Positions 47,763 through 55,688 of a stretch of 64,000 nt of DNA are shown one piece after another (position 1 is the stretch's first letter; each line of letters starts with the position of its first letter). The stretch is from NCBI GenBank assembly GCA_021781745.1, contig JAJXWH010000005.1, positions 95,392-159,391 of the forward strand, read 5' to 3'. Both the position numbers and the translations under genes were made by a program. This stretch comes from Bacillota bacterium. Its GTDB lineage: Bacteria > Bacillota > Clostridia > Clostridiales > Clostridiaceae. The notes under the pieces were generated by a model that was not told the origin of the DNA, made no database searches, and saw only the letters and a program-made list of their open reading frames with translations.

Positions 47763-47965
47763 AGTAATATTAGAGTGACAATATAATACATGGATATTAA
47801 ATTGAAAATAGGCAATTTAAACGTTATAATTAGATTACATAAGTAATAGAAAAAAATAACATGGGGTAGAGATAAAGCAAATAAAGATTTGATAGAAAAA
47901 TCATTATGCTTAGAAAGAAACGCACCATTGGCTCAAATTTATTAATTGTAGGAGAGGTTGTATGT

Positions 47966-48229
47966 ATGATATTAGTTAATTGTGCTTGGAGACAGGATGA
48001 TATTATTAAGGTAGTGGAAAGTGCGAAGTTAGATAATAAAAATGTTTTTAAATTCATTAAGGTTGAAGGAATAAGGATATTTTTTGATACGTTTTTGGAT
48101 GATGTAGAAGGTATAAAGCTGATAAAAAACGCTATAAAGGAAATTCCAGGATATCAAGCGTTGTTCATAGATATTGTACCAATTGTTAATGGAAGTATGT
48201 TTCAAGGGTATAGCAAATTATTATATTAG
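47966..48229 (+). CDS. Conserved-looking small cytoplasmic protein, unknown
   Basis: An 87-residue protein: MILVNCAWRQDDIIKVVESA, LDNKNVFKFIKVEGIRIFFD, AIKEIPGYQALFIDIVPIVN. It has alternating helix/strand prediction and no signal. The ATG at 47966 is eight bases after AGGAGAGG; the frame extends 20 codons upstream without a ribosome binding sequence. I do not recognise the family. A very strong terminator follows. Confidence 0.65.
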   Translation: MILVNCAWRQDDIIKVVESAKLDNKNVFKFIKVEGIRIFFDTFLDDVEGIKLIKNAIKEIPGYQALFIDIVPIVNGSMFQGYSKLLY

Positions 48230-48259
48230 CAAAAATAAATTTACATGTAAATTTTAAGA

Positions 48260-48300
48260 AAGTCATGGCAATGGTATATACCATTGCCATGACTTTTTAT
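48260..48300 (+). terminator. Strong palindromic terminator
   Basis: AAGTCATGGCAATGGTA pairs with TACCATTGCCATGACTT (17 bp, 2-base loop at most), followed by TTTTTAT. Confidence 0.88.
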
Positions 48301-48487
48301 GGGAATTATATATTTACTGATGTGACATAACTGTAACATTAGTTGGTTATAATGTGATAAGAATTATAGTAAATGGCATTATCGTTAAGCGATATTACAG
48401 AAAACTAAATTATAATAAAATTATCAAATGATTTCTTGAGTAAAATGGACAGGAGTTTTTTAGAATTGCCACAAAGGAGTTTTGGTT

Positions 48488-50071
48488 ATGTTAGGGTTAA
48501 TTAAAAAGGTAATATATATAATACTTATTTTTTTTGTAGGGCTATTTATAGGTTCGTCATTTTTTATTAGGGCAAAGTATGATTCTTTTTTATATGGTGA
48601 TAAGCCAATTCTTCAAAATCAAGAGCTTGGAATTTTTATTTTAATAATAGTTTTGCTAATCTTATTAAGTATAGTTTTATATAAATTGTGTTTGAAATTA
48701 AATAAGTATAGTAAAAAGATAGTAATTCCAGTAACATTGCTATTTAGTTTTGCTATTCAAGTTATTATTATATTTTTATTTACTAAGTTACCAACAGCCG
48801 ATTCCCAAACAGTATTATCATTGGCTTTAAACATGCTATATAAGAATGATTATTCTACATTTAAGACTGGTGGCTATCTTTTTATGTTTCCTTTTAACTA
48901 TTCCACAGTTTTATATTTAAAATCTTTGTTAGCTATATTTCCAAATAACTATTTAGTTATTAAAATTTTTAATATAATATTTACCCTAGTCACAACTTTA
49001 ATGATTTATTTAATATACAAGAAAATAAATTATAGATCGAAAGAAAATGACTACGGTGTCCTAATTTTTGCAGCAACGTATATACCATCTTTATTCATGA
49101 GTAATTTTATTTACAACGATATAATAGCTACAGCATTTCTTACCACGGCTATGTATTTTTTAATAAGATTTGTAAAAGAAAAATCTATAAAGTATATAGT
49201 GATTTTCTCAATATTTTTATCAATTGGAAATTATTTTAGAAGCACAGGGGTAATTATACTAATAGCTGGGATAATTTACGTCTTGCTCAGTATAAAGGAA
49301 ATTGGAATAAAGAAGGTAATAACCTCTTTTTGTATATTGGGATTATTATTTAATATTCCTAATTATTTTCAAAATGTATATCTTCAAGGAAATCATATTA
49401 TAGATCAATCTGTTAGCAAAAATTCTGCACCTATATATATGTGGATTAATATGGGATTGAACAAGGACACACTTGGTTATTGGGATAATATGAAAAGCTA
49501 TAATATATATCAAAGACAAGGAAATTATAATAAAGAAAAAAGTACAGAGTTGTTTAAGAAAGAAATAAGTAATAAATTATCTAATATGAGTTTTAGTGAC
49601 TTGGCAAAGTTTTACTACAACAAAATCGTATGGACTTGGACTGAGGGAACATATCAAATTGAAACATTTGGTATTGGCAACGCAGAAGCATCTAATTCAA
49701 GTGGACGTATGGGCAGAGCACAATCTCAATATATTTATAATACTTTTGCTACAGATTTGTTTAAAGGAAATTCAGTATATAGAAGTGGATTAATCTGGAT
49801 ATTATATGTAATGAATTTCTTAATGTATTGTTTTATTTTAATAAGATTGATAAGTGGAATAAAATTTAAAAGATTTGATGAAGTTTTTTTAACCTTAGTG
49901 ATTTTAGGGTTTATTGGATTCTATATTTTATGGGAAATTAAATCTAGATATATTTACCCAGTTTATCCGTTATTAATAGTTTTATCATACATAGGATTTA
50001 AAGATGTATATGATTTTATGTCAAAAAGAAATTTTATACAATTTATATCAACATTTAGAAAGAGGTTATAA
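48488..50071 (+). CDS. Polytopic glycosyltransferase (GT39/ArnT-like, PMT_2 type)
   Basis: A 527-residue integral membrane protein with about eleven helices. The first periplasmic loop holds FTKLPTADSQTVLSLALNML, where the Asp matches the acceptor-side Asp of GT-C enzymes; the helices near 150-330 resemble PMT_2 (NIIFTLVTTLMIYLIYKKIN; GVLIFAATYIPSLFMSNFIY). Such enzymes take sugar from a polyprenyl-phosphate donor at the outer face of the membrane. ATG at 48488 is eight bases after AAAGGAG. It is followed after three bases by a lipoprotein gene, so the two are co-transcribed. Confidence 0.78.
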   Translation: MLGLIKKVIYIILIFFVGLFIGSSFFIRAKYDSFLYGDKPILQNQELGIFILIIVLLILLSIVLYKLCLKLNKYSKKIVIPVTLLFSFAIQVIIIFLFTKLPTADSQTVLSLALNMLYKNDYSTFKTGGYLFMFPFNYSTVLYLKSLLAIFPNNYLVIKIFNIIFTLVTTLMIYLIYKKINYRSKENDYGVLIFAATYIPSLFMSNFIYNDIIATAFLTTAMYFLIRFVKEKSIKYIVIFSIFLSIGNYFRSTGVIILIAGIIYVLLSIKEIGIKKVITSFCILGLLFNIPNYFQNVYLQGNHIIDQSVSKNSAPIYMWINMGLNKDTLGYWDNMKSYNIYQRQGNYNKEKSTELFKKEISNKLSNMSFSDLAKFYYNKIVWTWTEGTYQIETFGIGNAEASNSSGRMGRAQSQYIYNTFATDLFKGNSVYRSGLIWILYVMNFLMYCFILIRLISGIKFKRFDEVFLTLVILGFIGFYILWEIKSRYIYPVYPLLIVLSYIGFKDVYDFMSKRNFIQFISTFRKRL

Positions 50072-50074
50072 AAT

Positions 50075-50686
50075 ATGCGTAAGAGAGTATATGGTATGTT
50101 TATAATTATGTTATTGTATATTTGTTCTTTGTCGCTCGTTTCCTGCGAGGCTATTACTGCTCAAAATATAAACATTAATTCTGCTGGAGGAGCCAATGGT
50201 AGGCTAGGGATAAATGGAGGACAAAGAATGAACGGAGGATCAAGGCTAAATGGTGGACCAGATGACAATAATGGAAATTTGAAGAGTGAAATGATAAATG
50301 CTGATCTTATGGGAAAAATAATATCTATTGATGGTAATTCTATAAATATAGAATTAATTGAAATGAGTCAAAACAGTAAATCCCAAAATATAAATAATGA
50401 TAAGCAGAATGCAAATCGTAATCAAAATAATGATAATAACAATAAGCAATTTCAAAGAGGTTTTCAGAGAAATGTGCCAGAAATGAACTATACAGGCACC
50501 TATAAAACAATCACAGTAAGTGATGATGTTAACATATCACAAGAATTAAATATTGGTCGTGAAAATCAAAATGATGACTTAAAATCTTCTATAAAGGTAT
50601 CAGACTTGAAAAAGGATCAAATTATAATGATTTGGTATAAGGAAAATACTGAAACAGTAGATAGAATTAGTGTAGTGCAGTCTTAG
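50075..50686 (+). CDS. Lipoprotein with Asn/Gly-rich linker
   Basis: A 203-residue lipoprotein: type II signal peptide with lipobox LVSC (ICSLSLVSCEAIT), Gly/Asn-rich low-complexity stretches (GGANGRLGINGGQRMNGGSR; an Asn/Gln tract near 105-130), and a small C-terminal beta domain (GKIISIDGNSINIELIEMSQ; TYKTITVSDDVNISQELNIG; LKKDQIIMIWYKENTETVDR). The latter resembles the repeat of DUF5666-type OB-fold surface proteins. Co-transcribed with the glycosyltransferase. Function unknown. Confidence 0.68.
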   Translation: MRKRVYGMFIIMLLYICSLSLVSCEAITAQNININSAGGANGRLGINGGQRMNGGSRLNGGPDDNNGNLKSEMINADLMGKIISIDGNSINIELIEMSQNSKSQNINNDKQNANRNQNNDNNNKQFQRGFQRNVPEMNYTGTYKTITVSDDVNISQELNIGRENQNDDLKSSIKVSDLKKDQIIMIWYKENTETVDRISVVQS

Positions 50687-50885
50687 ATGGTAAATTTCAT
50701 ACAATTATTGATAGCTTCATATAAATGAACATTTATGCAGATTGCGAGAGTACTTTTAATACCTCCACATCTCCTTTTAATAGCTATAATTAATGTTATG
50801 TTAATTTTCTAGTTTTTCTCGAAAATGATGTAGAATTTGGATGAATCATGTTATAATATTAGTGAATTTCACTGAATTATTAAGC

Positions 50886-51753
50886 GTGAAGAAGTTTGCT
50901 GCGAAGAAATTTATAATAATTCTGTCGATTATTGTCCTGTGTGCTTTTTTAAGCTATAAAAGTATGTTTTTAATTAGAAATAAAGTATCACTATATACTG
51001 GTGACGGAATATCATATATGTCTAAAGTTGATAATAAATCCTTCTACATATATAAGTATGGAAAAGGTAAAAGGGTTTGACTTCGATAGTGATAAGCTAT
51101 TTATTCCAGTTGACATAACTCCAAACTCTGGAAATTTAACCTATAACGATTATAATTTAACATTTAGCAGGCCAGCAGATATGGTTGTTGTATTAGACAA
51201 GAAAAATGATTCTAGAATAGTTACAGATTCTTACTACGATGTTTTTTACTATATGTATGCTAAGAAATTAAAAATGATAGATGAAAATCCATCTTATGAA
51301 AAAAAGAACAGTGGAATCTTTAATCCAATGTATTTATGTTTGAACAGGTCGTTATATTTACCGGAAGATAAAACAACAATTCCTCTACAAAAATATGAAA
51401 CAGGTAAATTGGTTCAAGGAGATGGTAATCCAGATCACAAGGATTATAATTCATTAACTGATTATGCAGTAAATGGAGATAAAATAGAACTTAGGATACC
51501 TTGGCAGCTTTTAAACGTTATGGATCCATCCACCAAAATGGTTATGGATGATTTCTACAATAAGAACCAAATAACTGCATTGAAAATACCAGGAGTTTAC
51601 ATAGGCGGAATAGTAACTAAAAATAATGTTATTACTGAAAATACCAGTATGGAATTATATAGTTGGAATGAATGGAATGTGCCAACTTACCATGAAAGAC
51701 TGAAACCTTCTTACTACATTTTAAAGGATGCGTTTAAATCAATTGGCCACTAA
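50886..51753 (+). pseudogene. Broken secreted/membrane protein gene (frameshift, probable internal deletion)
   Basis: Frame one encodes a basic N-terminus, a membrane helix (FIIILSIIVLCAFLSYKSMF) and SYMSKVDNKSFYIYKYGK before stopping at 51080. The sequence continues coherently in the next frame from about 51058: KGFDFDSDKLFIPVDITPNS, FSRPADMVVVLDKKNDSRIV, PGVYIGGIVTKNN and WNEWNVPTYHERLKPSYYIL up to 51753. From memory, homologues carry a large glycosidase-like domain between these two parts, so a central segment seems to be lost as well as the frame. No ribosome binding site precedes either start. It lies within the polysaccharide gene group. Confidence 0.65.
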
Positions 51754-51821
51754 TACTGCTGATAACTTTCAGCAGTAAATTATTTCTAAGAGATAAGTGA
51801 TATTTTAGAAAGAGGTTGAGT

Positions 51822-52979
51822 ATGGAACAATATGTTTATCTATCGATAATATTCTTCTCTTTAATAACGTTTTTCTTATATATTTATATAGTGTTTGAAA
51901 AAACTGTTGAAACTTATAGAAATAAAAGAAGGAAGAAGTACTATAAAAAATTAGTACCTTATGTTGATTTTATTGTTAATGAAATTATAGAAGGTAAAGA
52001 TTTAGAACTTTTTGCTACCAAAAATCTTAAAATTCTTTGTAAAAATAAAGAAAAGAGAGAAATTATAGAGGAACGGTTAATTCATTATTTTGAAGAGTAT
52101 AAAGGCGAATTCTTATCCAAACTTATTGAATTATGTGAATATACAAAGATTGTTAAATATGAAATACAGAATCTAAAAGATAAAAATAACTTTAAAAAAG
52201 CTTTAGCTGCTAAACGGCTAGGTGAATTTAGAGAATGGAAATCAGCTGGTGCTTTACTAAATGAATTAAGAACAAGAAATAGTGATGTTCAATACAATAT
52301 TCTTTTAGCCCTTGCAAAGATAGGGGATGAAGATTATTTTATTAAGGCCTTTGAAACTATTGATTCAGCCGTAATTTTAAGTGAAAGAAGCTTAATAGAA
52401 ATAGTTGACAGCTTTGAAGGGAATAAACATAAAATTAACAAGTATATGATAAACCAAGATAATAGTTTCATTGCTGGGGTATTTATAAAGTCAGCTGGGA
52501 ATCAAAAGGATATATCTTTAAGCAAAGATATATCGCAATATTTATTTAATGAAAATAAGGAATTAAGAATTGCATCAATTAAAGCTATAGGCGGTATTGG
52601 AGATGAGACATATTTAGAAGATATTATAAAGCTTTTAGAGGATAATGAATGGGAAGTAAGGGCGATAGCGGCAAGGGCCCTTGGGAACTTTACTGATAGC
52701 AGAATATTGACGCCACTAACAAAAGCACTTTCTGATAATGAGTGGTATGTTAGATATAATGCTGCAACATCTATATTAGATCATAAGGACGGTATAAATG
52801 TAATTTCAGATGTTTTGCGTGGAGAAGACAAATTTGCTAAGGATATAATTATATCGGCTATAGAAAATTCATCTAACGGTGCTTATTTATATGAAAATTC
52901 TCAAAATCCATATAAAGTAGAATTAGCTCTTTTAATAAAGGAGTATACTGATGATAAAAACAAGGAGATTGCTACGTGA
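51822..52979 (+). CDS. Membrane-anchored HEAT-repeat protein
   Basis: A 385-residue protein with one N-terminal helix (YVYLSIIFFSLITFFLYIYI) and a cytoplasmic domain of HEAT-like repeats, clearest in the last half (ELRIASIKAIGGIGDETYLE; EWEVRAIAARALGNFTDSRI; EWYVRYNAATSILDHKDGIN). HEAT solenoids mediate protein interactions. Its stop overlaps the start of the GT2 synthase (GTGA), so the two are made together and the HEAT protein is likely a partner or regulator of the synthase. ATG at 51822 follows AGAGGTT. Confidence 0.82.
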   Translation: MEQYVYLSIIFFSLITFFLYIYIVFEKTVETYRNKRRKKYYKKLVPYVDFIVNEIIEGKDLELFATKNLKILCKNKEKREIIEERLIHYFEEYKGEFLSKLIELCEYTKIVKYEIQNLKDKNNFKKALAAKRLGEFREWKSAGALLNELRTRNSDVQYNILLALAKIGDEDYFIKAFETIDSAVILSERSLIEIVDSFEGNKHKINKYMINQDNSFIAGVFIKSAGNQKDISLSKDISQYLFNENKELRIASIKAIGGIGDETYLEDIIKLLEDNEWEVRAIAARALGNFTDSRILTPLTKALSDNEWYVRYNAATSILDHKDGINVISDVLRGEDKFAKDIIISAIENSSNGAYLYENSQNPYKVELALLIKEYTDDKNKEIAT

Positions 52980-54388
52980 ATATAGGATTTATTAGACAGT
53001 TAATTATAGACTTTAATTTCATCATACTTTATTATGTGTTAACTATTAATGGAATATATTTTATGCAGTTGATTTTATCTACGTTTAGTTTATATAATTA
53101 TATTAAAAAAATGAATTACTCGGACTACAAGAAATATATTTACTCAAACAATATGATACCTATCTCAGTATTAGTACCAGCTTATAATGAGGAAAGTACG
53201 ATAGTAGATAATATAAAGTCTTTATTAGCTTTAAATTACTCAGCCCATGAGGTTATAGTTATTAATGATGGTTCAAAAGATGATACCTTCAGAAAGGTAG
53301 TTGAAGCTTATAATTTAACTGAAATAAATCAACCAATAAGGCACTTAATTAAAACAAAAAAAGTGCGAGGCATATATAAAAATTTGGATTATCCAAAGCT
53401 AACTTTAGTTGATAAGGAAAATGGAGGAAAAGCGGATGCCCTAAATGTTGGCATAAACGTATCTAAGTATCCGGTGTTTACATCCATTGATGCAGATTCA
53501 ATGCTTGAAAGTGATTCTTTAGTTAGAGTAATAATGCCATTTATTGAAGATAAGTTAACAGTAGCTGTTGGTGGAATTGTAAGAATAGCTAATGGTAGTA
53601 AAATTAAAGATGGAAAATTAGAATCCATTGGGCTCCCGAAAAATAAGCTGGCAATGTTTCAGATTATTGAGTATTTAAGAGCATTTCTAACAGGAAGAAT
53701 GGGATGGAGCGCATTAGATTGTTTGTTGATTATTTCAGGAGCTTTTGGTGCTTTTAAGAAAGATATAGTAGTACAGGTTGGTGGATATAGTAGTAATACT
53801 ATTGGGGAAGATATGGAACTTGTAGTTAAAATGCACAAATATTTAAGAAAGAATAAAATTAAATACAAAGTTAAATTTATACCTGACCCTGTATGTTGGA
53901 CACAAGCTCCAGAAAAGGTAAAGGACTTAAGAGGCCAAAGAAGAAGATGGCAAATTGGTTTAATGGACAGCTTACTTAGGCACAAAGATTTACTAGCAAA
54001 TCCAAGATACGGTATAATAGGAATGTTTGGAGTTCCATATTTTTGGATCTTTGAAATGCTTGGGCCTGTAATTGAAACATTAGGATATATTTTTATTCCG
54101 TTATCATATGTGTTTGGATTGCTTAACGTTAGATACTTTATTTTGTTTTTAGCTTCATCTATACTTTATGGTATAATACTATCTATAGGAGCAATTTTAC
54201 TAGAAGAGTATACTTTTAGTAAATATCCATCCATTAATCAGTTAGTTAAGCTTACATGGTATGGCATAATAGAGAATTTTGGATACAGGCAAATGACAAC
54301 ATTATTTAGAATAGATGCAATTGTAAGATTTAAAAAGTTTCGGAATAGTTGGGGAAAAATAAAAAGAGAAAGTTTTAGCAGCAATTAA
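52976..54388 (+). CDS. Membrane processive GT2 polysaccharide synthase
   Basis: A 470-residue membrane synthase of the cellulose/hyaluronan/PgaC type. N-terminal helix (FNFIILYYVLTINGIYFMQL), then the GT-A domain with ISVLVPAYNEESTIVDNIKS, VVINDGSKDDT, GGKADALNVG, DADSML (D-x-D), EDMELVVKMH (acid base region) and the processive Q-x-x-R-W motif GQRRRWQIGL, then C-terminal helices. It polymerises and exports a beta-linked polysaccharide. The start is GTG overlapping the HEAT gene's stop codon. A PilZ domain, the usual c-di-GMP switch of such enzymes, is absent; c-di-GMP instead appears at the riboswitch just downstream. Confidence 0.9.
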   Translation: MNIGFIRQLIIDFNFIILYYVLTINGIYFMQLILSTFSLYNYIKKMNYSDYKKYIYSNNMIPISVLVPAYNEESTIVDNIKSLLALNYSAHEVIVINDGSKDDTFRKVVEAYNLTEINQPIRHLIKTKKVRGIYKNLDYPKLTLVDKENGGKADALNVGINVSKYPVFTSIDADSMLESDSLVRVIMPFIEDKLTVAVGGIVRIANGSKIKDGKLESIGLPKNKLAMFQIIEYLRAFLTGRMGWSALDCLLIISGAFGAFKKDIVVQVGGYSSNTIGEDMELVVKMHKYLRKNKIKYKVKFIPDPVCWTQAPEKVKDLRGQRRRWQIGLMDSLLRHKDLLANPRYGIIGMFGVPYFWIFEMLGPVIETLGYIFIPLSYVFGLLNVRYFILFLASSILYGIILSIGAILLEEYTFSKYPSINQLVKLTWYGIIENFGYRQMTTLFRIDAIVRFKKFRNSWGKIKRESFSSN

Positions 54389-54410
54389 TACAATATTTAT
54401 TTTGTAATGA

Positions 54411-54498
54411 AAAAGGCAAATTTATCGAAAGGTAAAGACGCAAAGCCATGGGCCTAAACAGTATTTTATACTGCAATGGCTGCCAGGTTGCCAGGACT
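54411..54498 (+). promoter_or_regulatory. Class I c-di-GMP riboswitch (GEMM-I)
   Basis: The conserved core is present: GGCAAATTTATCGAAAGGT, AAAGACGCAAAGCCATGGGC, CCTAAAC, then a variable hairpin (CAGTATTTTATACTG), CAATGGCTGCCAGGTTGCC. It lies between the GT2 synthase and the secreted gene at 54544. Between aptamer and start, CTCTT can pair with AAGAG at the ribosome binding site (AAGAGGAGGG) and a short AGAAG hairpin can form, so control is probably at translation; no T-run terminator is present. Confidence 0.93.
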
Positions 54499-54543
54499 CT
54501 TCTTTTAGAAGGCTTCAGGCCTACATAAGAGGAGGGATTAAAT

Positions 54544-55443
54544 ATGTCCATATCAAAATTTATCATATCTTTATTTATATCTATAGTTTTAATTATGCCA
54601 ACAAATGCAGCCTTGGCAAGTCAAAATTTTAGTCCAATTAATAACCACATAAATTCTACATGGCTTTGGGATACAAGCCAGATTATAAAATCTTCAGATA
54701 AAATTCTTAAATTTCTTTCTAGTAATAATATAAAAGTTTTATATCTTCAAATAGATTACAGTGTAAAGCCTGACATTTATAGAAGTTTCATAAAAAAAGC
54801 TTCATTAAAAGGAATTAGTGTACATGCATTAAATGGATCACCAGATTGGTTATCTGATGGAGGCGCAAATAAAGAAAAAGAATTCTTGGATTGGTTAACA
54901 AAATTTCAAAGTACTTCATCATCTAATGAAAAATTTAAAGGCATTCATTTAGATATAGAACCATATTTAAATAAGGATTATGAAAGTAATATGAATAAAG
55001 TTCTAGAGAATTATCAAAAATCCTTATTAGATGCTCTTAATAATAGTAATTCCTTAGGATTATCATTAGGAATTGATATACCTTTTTGGTTTGATGGAAT
55101 AAAGGTCAATACTAAGTATGGAACTGGTTCATTAGCTGAGTGGACTTTGAAAAATATAGATAATGTTGTAATAATGGCATATAGAGATAAGGCTGAGGGA
55201 AATAATGGGATCATTCAGGTGGCTTCAGAAGAAATGGTCTTAGGCCAGCAATATGGATCTAAAGTTACTATAGCTGTTGAAACACAGAAATCTGCTGAGG
55301 GAAATTTTGTAAGCTTTTATGAAGAAGGAAATAGCTATATGAATGCGGAGTTAAGTAAAACATATTATGCATATAAAGATAACTCTAGCTTTGGAGGCTT
55401 TGCAGTTCATCATGTAATGAGCTGGATGAATCTCAAAAAATAA
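54544..55443 (+). CDS. Secreted TIM-barrel glycoside-hydrolase-like protein under c-di-GMP control
   Basis: A 299-residue protein with signal peptide (ISLFISIVLIMPTNAALASQ) and a TIM barrel: INSTWLWDTSQIIKSSDKIL, IKVLYLQIDYSVKPDIYRSF, KGISVHALNGSPDWLSDGG, FKGIHLDIEPYLNKDYESNM (D-x-E, the GH18-like acid pattern), NVVIMAYRDKAEGNNGI, KVTIAVETQKS and FGGFAVHHVMSWMNL. It is probably a glycosidase acting on surface polysaccharide made by the adjacent synthase; the substrate is inferred from position. The class I c-di-GMP riboswitch precedes it and GAGGAGG stands before the ATG. Confidence 0.8.
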   Translation: MSISKFIISLFISIVLIMPTNAALASQNFSPINNHINSTWLWDTSQIIKSSDKILKFLSSNNIKVLYLQIDYSVKPDIYRSFIKKASLKGISVHALNGSPDWLSDGGANKEKEFLDWLTKFQSTSSSNEKFKGIHLDIEPYLNKDYESNMNKVLENYQKSLLDALNNSNSLGLSLGIDIPFWFDGIKVNTKYGTGSLAEWTLKNIDNVVIMAYRDKAEGNNGIIQVASEEMVLGQQYGSKVTIAVETQKSAEGNFVSFYEEGNSYMNAELSKTYYAYKDNSSFGGFAVHHVMSWMNLKK

Positions 55444-55485
55444 AATGAAAATAGCGAATATTGTGTTAAATTATAGTAAATAATG

Positions 55486-55514
55486 TTGAAAAATTTTCAT
55501 GTTAATGATAATAT
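55486..55514 (+). promoter_or_regulatory. Sigma-A-type promoter of the chemoreceptor
   Basis: TTGAAA (55486-55491), a 17-base spacer and TAATAT (55509-55514); transcription would begin near 55521, just upstream of the class II riboswitch. Confidence 0.6.
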
Positions 55515-55544
55515 TTCTTATGTATTGGAGACTTTTAAAAGCTA

Positions 55545-55626
55545 ATGCGCAATTGGAAACTATGAAGAATTCTTTTACGTGGGCACCTTAAGAATTTGGA
55601 GTTAGTGGTGCAACCTGCCAGTTGAA
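55545..55626 (+). promoter_or_regulatory. Class II c-di-GMP riboswitch
   Basis: Matches the GEMM-II pattern: TGCGCAATTGGAAACTATGA, GGGCACCTTAAGAATTTGGA, GAGTTAGTGGTGCAACCTGC. In the C. difficile type sequence the same blocks read GGGCAC, GAGTTAGTAGTGCAACC. P1 is CAATTGG (5') with CCAGTTG (3'). The 3' P1 strand overlaps the first arm of the terminator at 55618, so ligand binding and termination compete or cooperate directly. Confidence 0.88.
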
Positions 55627-55670
55627 AATCAATTATTTTAATAATTATTGATTTCTTCTGGCTTTTTTTA
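55616..55670 (+). terminator. Riboswitch-linked terminator
   Basis: GCCAG-ttg-AAAATCAATTATT and AATTATTGATTT-ctt-CTGGC form a long stem, followed by seven T. The first arm includes the 3' P1 strand of the aptamer (CCAGTTG). If c-di-GMP holds P1 together, the lower terminator stem is broken and transcription would continue, which suggests an ON switch. Confidence 0.82.
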
Positions 55671-55688
55671 TTTAAGGGGGATGAACAA

